Source of the DNA: Acidobacteriota bacterium
GTDB taxonomy: Bacteria; Acidobacteriota; Terriglobia; Bryobacterales; Bryobacteraceae
DNA: 52,613 nt
NCBI GenBank assembly: GCA_016870995.1
Contig: VFZU01000031.1
Coordinates: forward strand, 1 to 52,613
Direction: 5' to 3'
In this document: positions 36,145 through 44,535 of the stretch, piece by piece
Numbering within the stretch: the stretch's first letter is position 1
Layout: each line of letters opens with the position of its first letter
Notes under the pieces: model-generated
The model's database searches: none
Seen by the model: the letters and a program-made list of their open reading frames with translations, nothing else
Told to the model about the DNA's origin: nothing
Made by a program: the position numbers and the translations under genes

Positions 36145-37551
36145 TCAAGACAGAATTTGTTTGACCACATTCCCGTGGACGTCAGTGAGACGCCGCTGCA
36201 GGCCGTTGTGATACCAGGAGAGGCTCTTGTGATCGAGGCCCATCAAATGGAGGATGGTGGCGTGGAAGTCATAAATGGTGACGGGGTTTTCGACCGCTTT
36301 GTAGCCCATTTCATCTGTTGCGCCAAAGCTGAAGCCGGGCTTGAGGCCGGGGCCGGCCAGGAAGGAAGTGAAGCCTTCGGGGTTGTGGTCGCGACCGCCT
36401 TCGCCGAGGCCTTGGCTGATGGGGAGACGGCCGAACTCTGTGGTGAAGACGACCAGAGTTTCATCGAGCATGCCGCGCTGTTTGAGGTCGCGGAGGAGAG
36501 CGGCCGTTGGCTTGTCGAGGATGGCGGCGTTGTTGTTGTGATTCGCGACGAGATCTTCATGAGCGTCCCAATTGACGCGGGGCTCGCCGAAGTGGCCGCC
36601 GTTGTAGAGCTGGATGCAGCGGACGCCTTTCTCGATGAGACGGCGGGAGAGGAGGCAGTTGTAGCCGTAATCGCGAGTGATGGGGTTGTTGAGACCGTAG
36701 GCTTCGCGAGTGGCTTCGGATTCGCCAGAGATGTCGGTGACGCCGGGAGCGCTGAGTTGCATGCGGGCGGCGAGCTCGTAGGCCTTGATGCGAGAGACAA
36801 GGGCGTCTTCGCCGGGATTGTCCTTGAGGTGTTCTTCGTTGAGTTGCGAGAGGAGATCGTAGCTGGCGGCCTGGGCCGGGGCTGCGATGTGGTTGACAGG
36901 GCGGAGGTCGGCGATGGGGTTGCGCTGGTCGCCGAAGATGACGCCCTGGTGGGAAGCGGGGAGGAAGCCATTGCCCCAGTTGGCGACGCCGCAGGGCGGA
37001 AGGCCGCGGCGATCGGGGAGCACGACGAACGAAGGGAGGTTCGCGTTCTCACTGCCGAGGGCGTAACTGACCCAGGAGCCGATCGAGGGGAAGCCCTGCA
37101 AGATGAAACCCGTCGACATCTGAAAGAGGGCTGGGCCGTGGGCGTTGCTGCGGGAGACCATCGAGTGGATGAAGGTCATGTCGTCGACGAGCTCGCCCAT
37201 TTGCGGAAGGAGGTCTGAGACGTACTTGCCGGATTTGCCTTTGGGCTTGAAGGTCCAAGGCGATTTCATGATGGTGCCGCGCTGGCCGAAGAAGGGGGTG
37301 ATGGCGTTGGCGCCTTGAGTCTCTTTGCCGTGATGTTTGACGAGCTCAGGCTTGAAATCGAAGGAGTCGATCGAGCTGAAGCCGCCCGGGAGAAAGATCA
37401 TGATGATGTTCTTCGCCTTGGGGGCGAAGTCCGTGCCGGGCTTGCGGAGCCTGGCGGGAGCGGCGTTGAGGAGTTGCGCGAGGGCGATGCCGGCGAGGCC
37501 TCCGCCCATTTCCCAAAGGGCGTGGCGGCGGGTTGGGTTGTTATGGGACAT
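36145..37551 (-). CDS. DUF1501 domain protein (Tat-exported, sulfatase-like fold)
   Basis: 468 residues. The Tat leader is MSHNNPTRRHALWEMGGGLAG. Family segments: NIIMIFLPGGFSSIDSFDFKPEL, THSP-region equivalent MTFIHSMVSRSNAHGPALFQ, RLIEKGVRCIQLYNGGHFGEPRVNWDAHEDL, and LVVFTTEFGRLPISQG with RDHNPEGFTSFLAGPGLK. DUF1501 proteins share the alkaline phosphatase fold and almost always pair with a DUF1549/DUF1553 protein, as here (11-bp overlap). The family was described in planctomycetes; its biochemical role is not established. Confidence 0.92.
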   Translation of the reverse strand: MSHNNPTRRHALWEMGGGLAGIALAQLLNAAPARLRKPGTDFAPKAKNIIMIFLPGGFSSIDSFDFKPELVKHHGKETQGANAITPFFGQRGTIMKSPWTFKPKGKSGKYVSDLLPQMGELVDDMTFIHSMVSRSNAHGPALFQMSTGFILQGFPSIGSWVSYALGSENANLPSFVVLPDRRGLPPCGVANWGNGFLPASHQGVIFGDQRNPIADLRPVNHIAAPAQAASYDLLSQLNEEHLKDNPGEDALVSRIKAYELAARMQLSAPGVTDISGESEATREAYGLNNPITRDYGYNCLLSRRLIEKGVRCIQLYNGGHFGEPRVNWDAHEDLVANHNNNAAILDKPTAALLRDLKQRGMLDETLVVFTTEFGRLPISQGLGEGGRDHNPEGFTSFLAGPGLKPGFSFGATDEMGYKAVENPVTIYDFHATILHLMGLDHKSLSWYHNGLQRRLTDVHGNVVKQILS

Positions 37552-39904
37552 AGAGGAACTCGTTGGTGTTGAAGAGGGCTCGGGTGTAAAGGGACAACGA
37601 TTGTTTGGCCATGAATTGCTGGCCCAGAGAGAGTTCGCGTTCGGTCGGCTTGCGACCGTAGAGGAGCTGGTAAGCCTTCTTGATTTGGCTTACGGGAGAT
37701 TGCCCCGCTTCTTGCTGGAGGCGCTCGGCGAGCAGGTTCGACTGGCGGAGGACGAAGGCGTTGTTGAGGAGGGTGAGCGCCTGGACCGGGGTGTTGGAGA
37801 TGCTGCGCTGTGGTGTGGCGACCGAGGGGTCGGGACAGTCGAAGCTGTCCATCATGATGCGCTCGCCGCCGCGGACGACGAAGCGATAAATGGCGCGACG
37901 CCAGACTTCGGGGCCATCATTGTCGAGTGCTTCGTAGATGAATGCGCCGCGCTCTTTCTTCTTTTGCAGGGCGAAGCTGGGGCCGCCGATGGGGGAGAGC
38001 TTGAGCTGGCCGCTGGCGAGGAGGATCGAGTCGCGGAGCATCTCGGCGTCCATGCGTTTGAGGGGCATGCGCCAGAGGAGACGGTTGTCGGCGTCTTTGG
38101 CGAAGTTGGCTTCGTTGTTGGCGGTGGAGCGCTGGTAGGTCTTTGAGAGGAGGATCTGGCGGTGGAGCCATTTGATACTCCAGCCGTTTTCCATGAAAGA
38201 GACAGCGAGCCAATCGAGTAACTCAGGGTGAGAGGGGCGATCGCCGTTGAGGCCAAAGTCGCTCGGCGTATTGACGATGCCGTTGCCGAAGTGGCTGTAC
38301 CAGATGCGATTGACGAGGACGCGGGCGGTGAGTGGGTTCTTGTCGCTCGCAACCCAATTGGCCAGGGCCAGGCGGCGGTCGGAATCTGATGCGTTGGGCG
38401 GCAGGCCGAGGTTGGCGTCTAGCTGGCGGACGGCTGTGAGAGCGCCCGGTGTGACTTCTTCGACGGGTTTAGCGACAGAGCCGCGTTCGAGCAGGAAGGC
38501 TTTGTCCATGGCCTTGGGCTTGGCGGCGTAGAGCTTGCGTGGTTCCGGGATGGCGGCGAGTTGTGATTCAAGCTGGGCGCGTTGATCGAGGAGGGCTTTG
38601 CGATCGGGGAGTTCATTTGCAGCGACACGAGGCATGTCGATCTCGAGGTCTCGGATGTGATCGAGCGAGGAGCAGAGCGTGTTCCAATTGAAGCCGTCGA
38701 TGGAAGCCTCGAGACGATAGACCTTGGGCATGCCGCTGGTTCCGGCGGTCTTCTGGTCGGTCCAAAACAAAAGACGCTCGATTCGTTTTGCATCCGGATT
38801 CGGAATGTTGATGTAGACGGGAGCGTCTGCGGTGGCTTTGGTTTGGGCTTGCCAGTTGGAGATGGTGAGCTTGGCGGGCTCGACGGTAACTTGTTCGAGC
38901 CGGGCGCGATCACTGTAGTGGCTCGTGATGACGAAGCGGAGGTGCTTTGCGTTCGTGGCAGCGAAATGGTTGTAGTTCCAGACAGGGTTGAGCGGGATGC
39001 GGCGAGACTGATCCTGGCGGGACTTGTCGAAGGCTTGATAGCGAGTTAAGAGGAGCTTTGCGCGAACGGGGTCTTCGATGGCTGCGATCCGGCTGTTGAC
39101 TTCCTTCAGCTTTTGTCGAATGGGTTGGGTGGCTTGATCGTAAGCCTTTTTGTCTTCGTCGCTGGCGACAACGCGAGTGCCGAAGGTGACGCCAGAGTAA
39201 ACGGCAGTGAGGCGGTAGAAGTCTTTGCTGGGGATGGGGTCGAACTTGTGATCGTGGCAGCGGGCGCAGTTGACGGTGAGCGCCTGGAAGGTGTGGAAGG
39301 TTGTGGTGGCCATGTCGTCGAGCTCGTCGACGCGAGCGGTGGCGGCGAAGATTTTGTCTTTGTTGAGCTCGGCGGAGACTTGATCCCAGGGGCCGGCGAC
39401 GAGGAAGCCGGTGGCGGCCAAGTTGGGTTTGGGCAGGAGGTCGCCCGCGATCTGTTCGCGGATGAAGTCGGTGTAGGGCTTGTCCTTTAAGAAGGCGTCG
39501 ATGACGTAATCGCGATATGGCCAGGCGTGGAAGCGCTCGTAGTTGTGTTCGCCGCCGTCGGTCTCGCCGAAGCGGACGACGTCGAGCCAGTGGCGAGCCC
39601 ACCGCTCGGCGTAGTGAGGCGAGGCGAGCAGCTTGTCGATGGTTTGCTCGTAGGTGAGATTGTAGTCTTCCGGTTTGGGTGGGAGGCCAGTGAGATCGAA
39701 GTGAAGCCTGCGGATCAGGGTGCGATGGTCGGCCTTGGGATTGGCTGTGAGGCCTTTGTCGGCGAGCTTGGCATCAATGAGTTCGTCGATCGATTTGGCG
39801 GTGCCTTTGACTGGGGAGCGGAACGACCAGAAGTCTCGGCGAGCAGGGACTTGGGCCTCAAGTGGGATGAAGAGCAGGACGAGCGCGAGGGCGATGAACT
39901 TCAT
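37541..39904 (-). CDS. DUF1549/DUF1553 domain secreted protein
   Basis: 787 residues with a Sec signal (MKFIALALVLLFIPLEAQ). DUF1549 covers about 35-245 and contains the LTGLPPKPEDY, YAERWARHWLDVVRFGETDG and CARCHDHKFDPIPSKDFYRL motifs; the last has a CxxCHxH heme- or metal-like site. A discoidin-like middle (about 290-420) includes HLRFVITSHYSDRA. DUF1553 (about 490-780) includes RVLVNRIWYSHFGNGIVNTPSDFG and NTPVQALTLLNNAFV. No N-terminal cytochrome c domain is present, unlike many planctomycete homologues. First gene of the block with DUF1501, sulfatase and DUF885. Confidence 0.92.
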   Translation of the reverse strand: MKFIALALVLLFIPLEAQVPARRDFWSFRSPVKGTAKSIDELIDAKLADKGLTANPKADHRTLIRRLHFDLTGLPPKPEDYNLTYEQTIDKLLASPHYAERWARHWLDVVRFGETDGGEHNYERFHAWPYRDYVIDAFLKDKPYTDFIREQIAGDLLPKPNLAATGFLVAGPWDQVSAELNKDKIFAATARVDELDDMATTTFHTFQALTVNCARCHDHKFDPIPSKDFYRLTAVYSGVTFGTRVVASDEDKKAYDQATQPIRQKLKEVNSRIAAIEDPVRAKLLLTRYQAFDKSRQDQSRRIPLNPVWNYNHFAATNAKHLRFVITSHYSDRARLEQVTVEPAKLTISNWQAQTKATADAPVYINIPNPDAKRIERLLFWTDQKTAGTSGMPKVYRLEASIDGFNWNTLCSSLDHIRDLEIDMPRVAANELPDRKALLDQRAQLESQLAAIPEPRKLYAAKPKAMDKAFLLERGSVAKPVEEVTPGALTAVRQLDANLGLPPNASDSDRRLALANWVASDKNPLTARVLVNRIWYSHFGNGIVNTPSDFGLNGDRPSHPELLDWLAVSFMENGWSIKWLHRQILLSKTYQRSTANNEANFAKDADNRLLWRMPLKRMDAEMLRDSILLASGQLKLSPIGGPSFALQKKKERGAFIYEALDNDGPEVWRRAIYRFVVRGGERIMMDSFDCPDPSVATPQRSISNTPVQALTLLNNAFVLRQSNLLAERLQQEAGQSPVSQIKKAYQLLYGRKPTERELSLGQQFMAKQSLSLYTRALFNTNEFLYVP

Positions 39905-39920
39905 TTAGTACTCATTGTTA

Positions 39921-40150
39921 TCACATGCGGGAGATTTGGGTTTCGACGGCGGTTTTGAGGTAATCGAGGAAGGCGCGGGTTTTGGGGAGGCGTTCGCTTT
40001 GCGCGGGGTAAAGCGCCATGAGTTCGACTGGGCTCGATTGCCATCCGGGAAGGACGGGGGCCAGTTTTGTATGCGCGGTGAGCCAAAGTGGAATCAGCGT
40101 GATGCCGCAGTGTTGTGCGGCAAGTTCGGCGAGGACGGCGGGGTCGGGGG
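39921..40150 (-). pseudogene. LysR-type regulator, C-terminal remnant
   Basis: The minus strand encodes the end of a LysR substrate-binding domain: LAELAAQHCGITLIPLWLTA, LAPVLPGWQSSPVELMALYP, LPKTRAFLDYLKTAVE. The HTH domain and most of the effector domain are gone. The frame runs on to 40304, but beyond about 40150 it is only the antisense of the NmrA remnant. It is the left half of a collapsed divergent pair. Confidence 0.82.
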
Positions 40151-40161
40151 CGGAGAAGCGA

Positions 40162-40812
40162 GTCTTGAGCGCGGTGAACAACATCTCCAAGTTGATCGTG
40201 GACGGGCAAAAGAACTTGTTGCGCGCTGCGGAAAGACAAGGCGTGAAACGGTTCTTGCCGTCGGACTTCAGCGTGGATTTTCGCAAGGTGGCGATGGGGG
40301 ACAACTACAACTTGGATATGCGGAAGAAGTTTTTGCCGGTTGTGCAGGATTCGAAAGTCGCTCATATGCCGGTGATCAACGGAGCCTTCTATGAAGTGGT
40401 GGCGGCACCGTTTCTTGGGTTTGTAGACCTGGAAAAGAAGCAGGTGACGATTTGGGGGGATGGGGAGCAGAAGATGGAGTTTACGGCGACCGATGACGTG
40501 GCGAAGTATGTTGCGGCTGCGGTGCTGGACCCGAGGATGGAGAATCGCACTTTGAGTGTGGCGGGAGATGTACTGAGCAGCAATGAAGTGGCGGGCCTAT
40601 TTGGTTTTGAGCGACGCGAAGCAGGCAGTGTCCGTGATTTGAAGGCGCGCATCGCCGCCAAGCAGCAGGGCGCGACGAACCCGTGGGCTTATCTAGGGGC
40701 TCAGTATCTGTGGGCGATGGTGAGTGGCGTGGCGCAGGCCGACAGGATCGACAATGCGATGCATCCAGAGATTCGCCCGATGGGGCTGAAGCAGTTTTTC
40801 GGGATGGCTTAA
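40162..40812 (+). pseudogene. NmrA-like NAD(P)-binding family protein, N-terminus deleted
   Basis: From 40162 the + strand reads VLSAVNN...IVDGQKNLLRAAERQGVKRFLPSDFSVDF, the middle of an NmrA/isoflavone-reductase-like protein, and continues to the end (VVAAPFLGFVDLEKKQVTIWG, FTATDDVAKYVAAAVLDP). The N-terminal GxxGxxG Rossmann motif and first 60 or so residues are missing. The open frame continues upstream only as antisense of the LysR remnant. Unlikely to bind NADP. Confidence 0.83.
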
Positions 40813-42878
40813 CGGGAGGCGGAGAGGGCTTGATCGAAGGAGCCAAGCATCGTCTTGACGGACTTGGCTTCATCCATGTCGGGGTTGAGGGTGAGCATGC
40901 GTTGGAAATGTTTGCGGGCGACCGCAAGGGTTTCAAGGCTACCGGTTGATTGAGCCTGCGTGGCGTAGACGAGGCCGCTCAAGTAGTGGGCATAAGGGTA
41001 ATCGGGATCGTACTGCAGGCTCTTTTGGCAGAACAGCGTGGCGTCGGTGAGTTTCTTGTCGCGAAAGGCGCAGTCGCAGAGGCCGAAATAAGCCATGGAG
41101 CGAAGGTCCTGCCAAATGTCTTTTTGCGCGGCGCGGCGGCGTTTGCCGTGGCCAACGAGAAAGCCAACGACGTAGTAGTTCAAGTTGCCAGCCATGCCGG
41201 AATCGAAGTTGCTGTACTTGAGGTAGTCGACGTACTCCTTGCGCGACTCCTTGTAGTCGCCCTTCATGCGGAGACTCTCGGCGAGCCAGAAGTGAGGCTC
41301 GGCGATGTTGGGCGAAATAGCGATGGCGGCACGAGCGCTCTCGATGGCGTCGTCGTAGCGTTCTTTGATGCGGTAAGCCTGAGCGCGCAGATAGAGAGTT
41401 TGGAGATCTTTGGGGTTGCGCTTCAGGACGACATCGAACTGACGAATGCTGCCGTCGACATCGCCGATATCGAGTAGCATGCCGCCGAAGCTTGACCGCG
41501 CTTCAGAGTAATCCGGGTCGATCTTAATGGCGGTTTCGAACAACTGGCGGGCTTTCGTTTGATCGAACAAAGCGTTGTAGGCGCGCCCAAGATAGAGAGC
41601 GGACTGGCTGTAGGTAGGGTCTGTCGCGAGAGCCTCGGCGAAATGCTCGACGGCTTTCTTGTAGTTCTGCTCGAAGCCCTTGTTGTAAAAGTCGAGGCCT
41701 TTTTCGAACTGGTCGACGGCGGCCTTGGGGCGTTTGCGGGGGATCAGGATCTGGATCTTAACGGTGGATTCCTGGCCGGGGTAGACCATTTCTTCGCGAG
41801 GGCCGTCGGGCTCGTAACCCATCTTGACGCCCTGAACCTGATGCGCGCCGGGACGGAGGCCTGGGATACGTAATGGGTTGCCCTTGCTTGCGACCCCAGC
41901 GCTCTTGCCATCGAGGAAGACTTCGACATCTTCGCGGTTGGTCTCAAAGATGAGCGTGCCGAACTTGGGTGCAGGAGGTGCGGCGGCCGTGGCGTAGCTG
42001 GGAACATAGGCGATCAGCATTTCGGGATCGAAAGCACCGCGATCGGAACGAGGTGTCTGCTTGCCTTTGGTGGCTTCGCGGACGTTCTTGCGGACGTACT
42101 CGGTCATCTCAACGGCAGTGACCTGGCCGTCGCGGTCGTCGTCGGCTTCGCCTTCCATACCCTTGACGACATAGTAGGTGAACACGCCGTGGCCGCCACC
42201 GAAGTCGGGAGATTCAAAGCTGCGTTCTTCGTCGCGGGAGGCGGTGAGGGAGAACATGCTCTTGTCGAGGTTCTGCCAGAGGTTATTGAGATTGTCGGCG
42301 CGGGTTTCGCTGGTGACGAAGCCGGAGTGGCAAGAGTCGGTCATCAGGACCTTCCACTTGGCCTTCACCTTCTTGCCGATGGTTTGGGCCAGCGCCTCCA
42401 TGGGGTAGCCCGAGCCGGCAATGTTGTTGAGGTTGAAGTCGTAGGGGGCGAGATAACCCTTGCCCTGGTGGACAAAGCCGTGACCGGCGAAGTAAATGAA
42501 GACGCGGTCGTTTTCGTTGGCGACGCTGGGGAGCCATACTTCCAGTTCCTTCTTGAGGTTGGCGAGAGTGGCTTTGGGCCCAAGGAGCTTCTTGACGTTT
42601 TCAGCGCGGAAGTTGCCACCTTCCAGGCTGATGAGGATCGAGTAGAGCGAGTCTGCATCTCGCTCGGAATAGGCGAGGTGGAGATCCTTGGGCAGGTTTT
42701 GATAGGCGCCAACGCCCATGACGATAGCGTAGCTGCGGGGAATCTCCACCTTCTTGGTGAGAAGCTGCGACTCGCCTTCGGGGAAGGGATCCGCTTCGAC
42801 CTTGAGGTCGCGCGCCTGTTTGTTCTGCTGGGCGGCGAAGCTCAGTGCGGCAATGAGGAGTGTGGCAAAGAGCTTCAT
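40809..42878 (-). CDS. Secreted caspase-like (C14) protease with PEGA and TPR modules
   Basis: 689 residues with a Sec signal (MKLFATLLIAALSFAAQ). The peptidase C14 domain (about 48-290) has the catalytic dyad: His133 in FIYFAGHGF and Cys183 in VLMTDSCHSG. A PEGA domain (about 305-380) reads GTLIFETNREDVEVFLDGKSAGV...IPGLRPGAHQV, followed by about seven TPR units to the C-terminus (YNKGFEQNYKKAVEHFAEAL, YSQSALYLGRAYNALFD, RYDDAIESARAAIAISPN). The signal means it works outside the cytoplasm. It follows the DUF4384 gene with TAA immediately before ATG. A scaffold-bound surface protease is likely; its target is unknown. Confidence 0.9.
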   Translation of the reverse strand: MKLFATLLIAALSFAAQQNKQARDLKVEADPFPEGESQLLTKKVEIPRSYAIVMGVGAYQNLPKDLHLAYSERDADSLYSILISLEGGNFRAENVKKLLGPKATLANLKKELEVWLPSVANENDRVFIYFAGHGFVHQGKGYLAPYDFNLNNIAGSGYPMEALAQTIGKKVKAKWKVLMTDSCHSGFVTSETRADNLNNLWQNLDKSMFSLTASRDEERSFESPDFGGGHGVFTYYVVKGMEGEADDDRDGQVTAVEMTEYVRKNVREATKGKQTPRSDRGAFDPEMLIAYVPSYATAAAPPAPKFGTLIFETNREDVEVFLDGKSAGVASKGNPLRIPGLRPGAHQVQGVKMGYEPDGPREEMVYPGQESTVKIQILIPRKRPKAAVDQFEKGLDFYNKGFEQNYKKAVEHFAEALATDPTYSQSALYLGRAYNALFDQTKARQLFETAIKIDPDYSEARSSFGGMLLDIGDVDGSIRQFDVVLKRNPKDLQTLYLRAQAYRIKERYDDAIESARAAIAISPNIAEPHFWLAESLRMKGDYKESRKEYVDYLKYSNFDSGMAGNLNYYVVGFLVGHGKRRRAAQKDIWQDLRSMAYFGLCDCAFRDKKLTDATLFCQKSLQYDPDYPYAHYLSGLVYATQAQSTGSLETLAVARKHFQRMLTLNPDMDEAKSVKTMLGSFDQALSASR

Positions 42879-43742
42879 TTATTTATGGATCAAGGTGACT
42901 TCAGCGGTGACGCGAGGATCATCGCTGCGCTTGCTCGCGACATAGGCAGCGTGTTCGAAGCGCGGCCCGATGCTCGAAGTTTTCACTTCGCCCTCGACCT
43001 TTTCAACGATCAGATCGCGCGCATACATGGTGCGGACTTTGTCGACGAAGGGGTCGCCAATCATGGTGGCCTGGGCGAGCATGATGTTGGGGTTGGAGGG
43101 GCGCGCGGCGGGCGACTCAGGTTTTTGCGTGCGATCCGGGGCGACTTTGTAGATCAAGCTGTCGAAATCGGGCTCGGGCTTGCGGGAGAAGACGATGAAG
43201 ATGCGCTCTTCGCCGGGTTGGTCGTCGAACTTGAAAACGTAATTGTGAGGGATGGTGTAAGGCTGGTTGGGGCCGACGCGGTTGTCACCGCCGGAAATCG
43301 CTGGAGAAGGGAAGAGTGGGCTCCACTTGCCGGAAGATCCGCGGGCGAGGATATACAGATAACCGAACTCGTTGACTTCGACGCGGACGTTGATGCGGTC
43401 ACCACTTTTGAAGGCTTTGGTGGTGGGGACTTCCTTTTTGTCGCCATCGGGCATGAGCTGGGTGATCGTCCAGCGCATGGCGAGGCCGCCGCTTTGAGTC
43501 GTGGTTTGAGCGGCGACCTGGATCGGAAGCTCGGGGGATTGTTGTTGGGGGCGGCTCATGGACTCAGTCGGTTTCTTGATGGCGGGGGCCTTGGGGGCCG
43601 ACGGAGCCTTGGCAGGGGCAGCCGGTGCGGCGGGTTTTGCGCCATAGAAGATTTCACGCGCGGTAAGGCGGGGACCACTGTCTTCCTGGGAAAAAGCAAA
43701 TGTGGCGCAAAAGATTGAAAGGGCAAAGGATCTTAGGTGCAT
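42879..43742 (-). CDS. DUF4384 domain secreted protein
   Basis: 287 residues from ATG 43742 (MHLRSFALSIFCATFAFSQ signal); the frame is open further upstream without support. A Pro/Ala/Lys-rich linker (about 35-75) precedes the DUF4384 domain: LAMRWTITQLMPDGDKKEV, FKSGDRINVRVEVNEFGYLYILARGSSGKWSPLFP, and YVFKFDDQPGEERIFIVFSRKP. DUF4384 proteins typically accompany or are fused to caspase-like proteases, as here. It is a probable partner or regulator of the next gene. Confidence 0.86.
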   Translation of the reverse strand: MHLRSFALSIFCATFAFSQEDSGPRLTAREIFYGAKPAAPAAPAKAPSAPKAPAIKKPTESMSRPQQQSPELPIQVAAQTTTQSGGLAMRWTITQLMPDGDKKEVPTTKAFKSGDRINVRVEVNEFGYLYILARGSSGKWSPLFPSPAISGGDNRVGPNQPYTIPHNYVFKFDDQPGEERIFIVFSRKPEPDFDSLIYKVAPDRTQKPESPAARPSNPNIMLAQATMIGDPFVDKVRTMYARDLIVEKVEGEVKTSSIGPRFEHAAYVASKRSDDPRVTAEVTLIHK

Positions 43743-43788
43743 TGAGGTGGCCTTAAAAGTTATCTTCAGTATATTCTTATAGAACGAT
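43743..43788. promoter_or_regulatory. Short divergent promoter region
   Basis: 46 bp separate the DUF4384 and Ig-like starts. The stretch is much AT-richer than its surroundings. On the minus strand TATACT is a good -10 candidate. On the + strand TATAGA near 43779 is a weaker one. Both genes must share this space, so co-regulation is likely. Confidence 0.4.
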
Positions 43789-44535
43789 ATGCAAACGTTA
43801 TCTCTGCAGCAAGTACTGGCTGGATGTCTCGCGTTGCTCCTGATTCCGGGACCGTTGGCGTCGGCTGAATTGACCGGAATTCCCGAGCAAGGCACCTGGG
43901 TGAAGCTGCGGGTAGCTGGGGCTGGACGGTTTGAAATGCCCGTTTTGGTTCCCGTTAGGCAAGAAGTGCTTGTGAGTCATCCACAACCTATAGCGGCAAA
44001 AGATGTCGATTCTGGTCCACTGCAGGAGCCGGCTGCGCCGCAGGGGGCCATGAAGTTGAATATTGTCGTGATCAGCGGAGATGGAGCGATTAATAACATC
44101 AAGAGCCGGACGGCTCGGGAAATGATTGTGGAAGTGAGAGACGAGAACAACAAGCCGGTCGCGGGGGCAAGCGTTGTGTTTCTGTTGCCGGATTCAGGCC
44201 CTGGCCTGGTGAGCAGCAATGGATCTCGAATGCTGACTTCGATGACAGATGCTAATGGGCGGGCGGCGGCGCGGGGATTGAAGCCGAATGGACAAAGTGG
44301 CAGGTTTAACATGCAGGTGCGAGCGAATTATCAGCAGTCCTTTGGACAGGCGTCTATTGCGCAGACGAACATGGTGGCGGTCGGAGCGGCACTTTCTGGT
44401 TTGACGATCGGGCTGATTGCGGTCGGCGCGGCTGTGGCAGCGGGAACGGTTTACGCGGTGACGAGGGATAGCGGGCCGGGACGAGCCACTGTTGGAGTGA
44501 ATCCGGGGACGCCCTCGGCGGGAGCACCACGCTAA
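43789..44535 (+). CDS. Ig-like (Big_1/CarboxypepD_reg-like) membrane-anchored protein
   Basis: 248 residues. Signal peptide about 1-27 (LAGCLALLLIPGPLASAE). One Ig-like domain at about 95-190: MIVEVRDENNKPVAGASVVFLLPDSGPG, SMTDANGRAAARGLKPNGQSG, FNMQVRANYQQ. A hydrophobic segment near 205-228 (LSGLTIGLIAVGAAVAAGTVYAV) is followed by a Gly/Pro-rich tail, as in a surface protein held in a membrane. Its TAA shares an A with the next ATG (TAATG), so the two are coupled. Function unknown; adhesion or envelope assembly is plausible. Confidence 0.75.
   Translation: MQTLSLQQVLAGCLALLLIPGPLASAELTGIPEQGTWVKLRVAGAGRFEMPVLVPVRQEVLVSHPQPIAAKDVDSGPLQEPAAPQGAMKLNIVVISGDGAINNIKSRTAREMIVEVRDENNKPVAGASVVFLLPDSGPGLVSSNGSRMLTSMTDANGRAAARGLKPNGQSGRFNMQVRANYQQSFGQASIAQTNMVAVGAALSGLTIGLIAVGAAVAAGTVYAVTRDSGPGRATVGVNPGTPSAGAPR

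Noticed and set aside
35935-37218. 427-codon plus-strand open frame
   Set aside because: Antisense of the DUF1501 gene and the sulfatase start; no domain.
42189-43718. 509-codon plus-strand open frame opposite the caspase and DUF4384 genes
   Set aside because: Same reason: shadow of two well-supported minus-strand genes.
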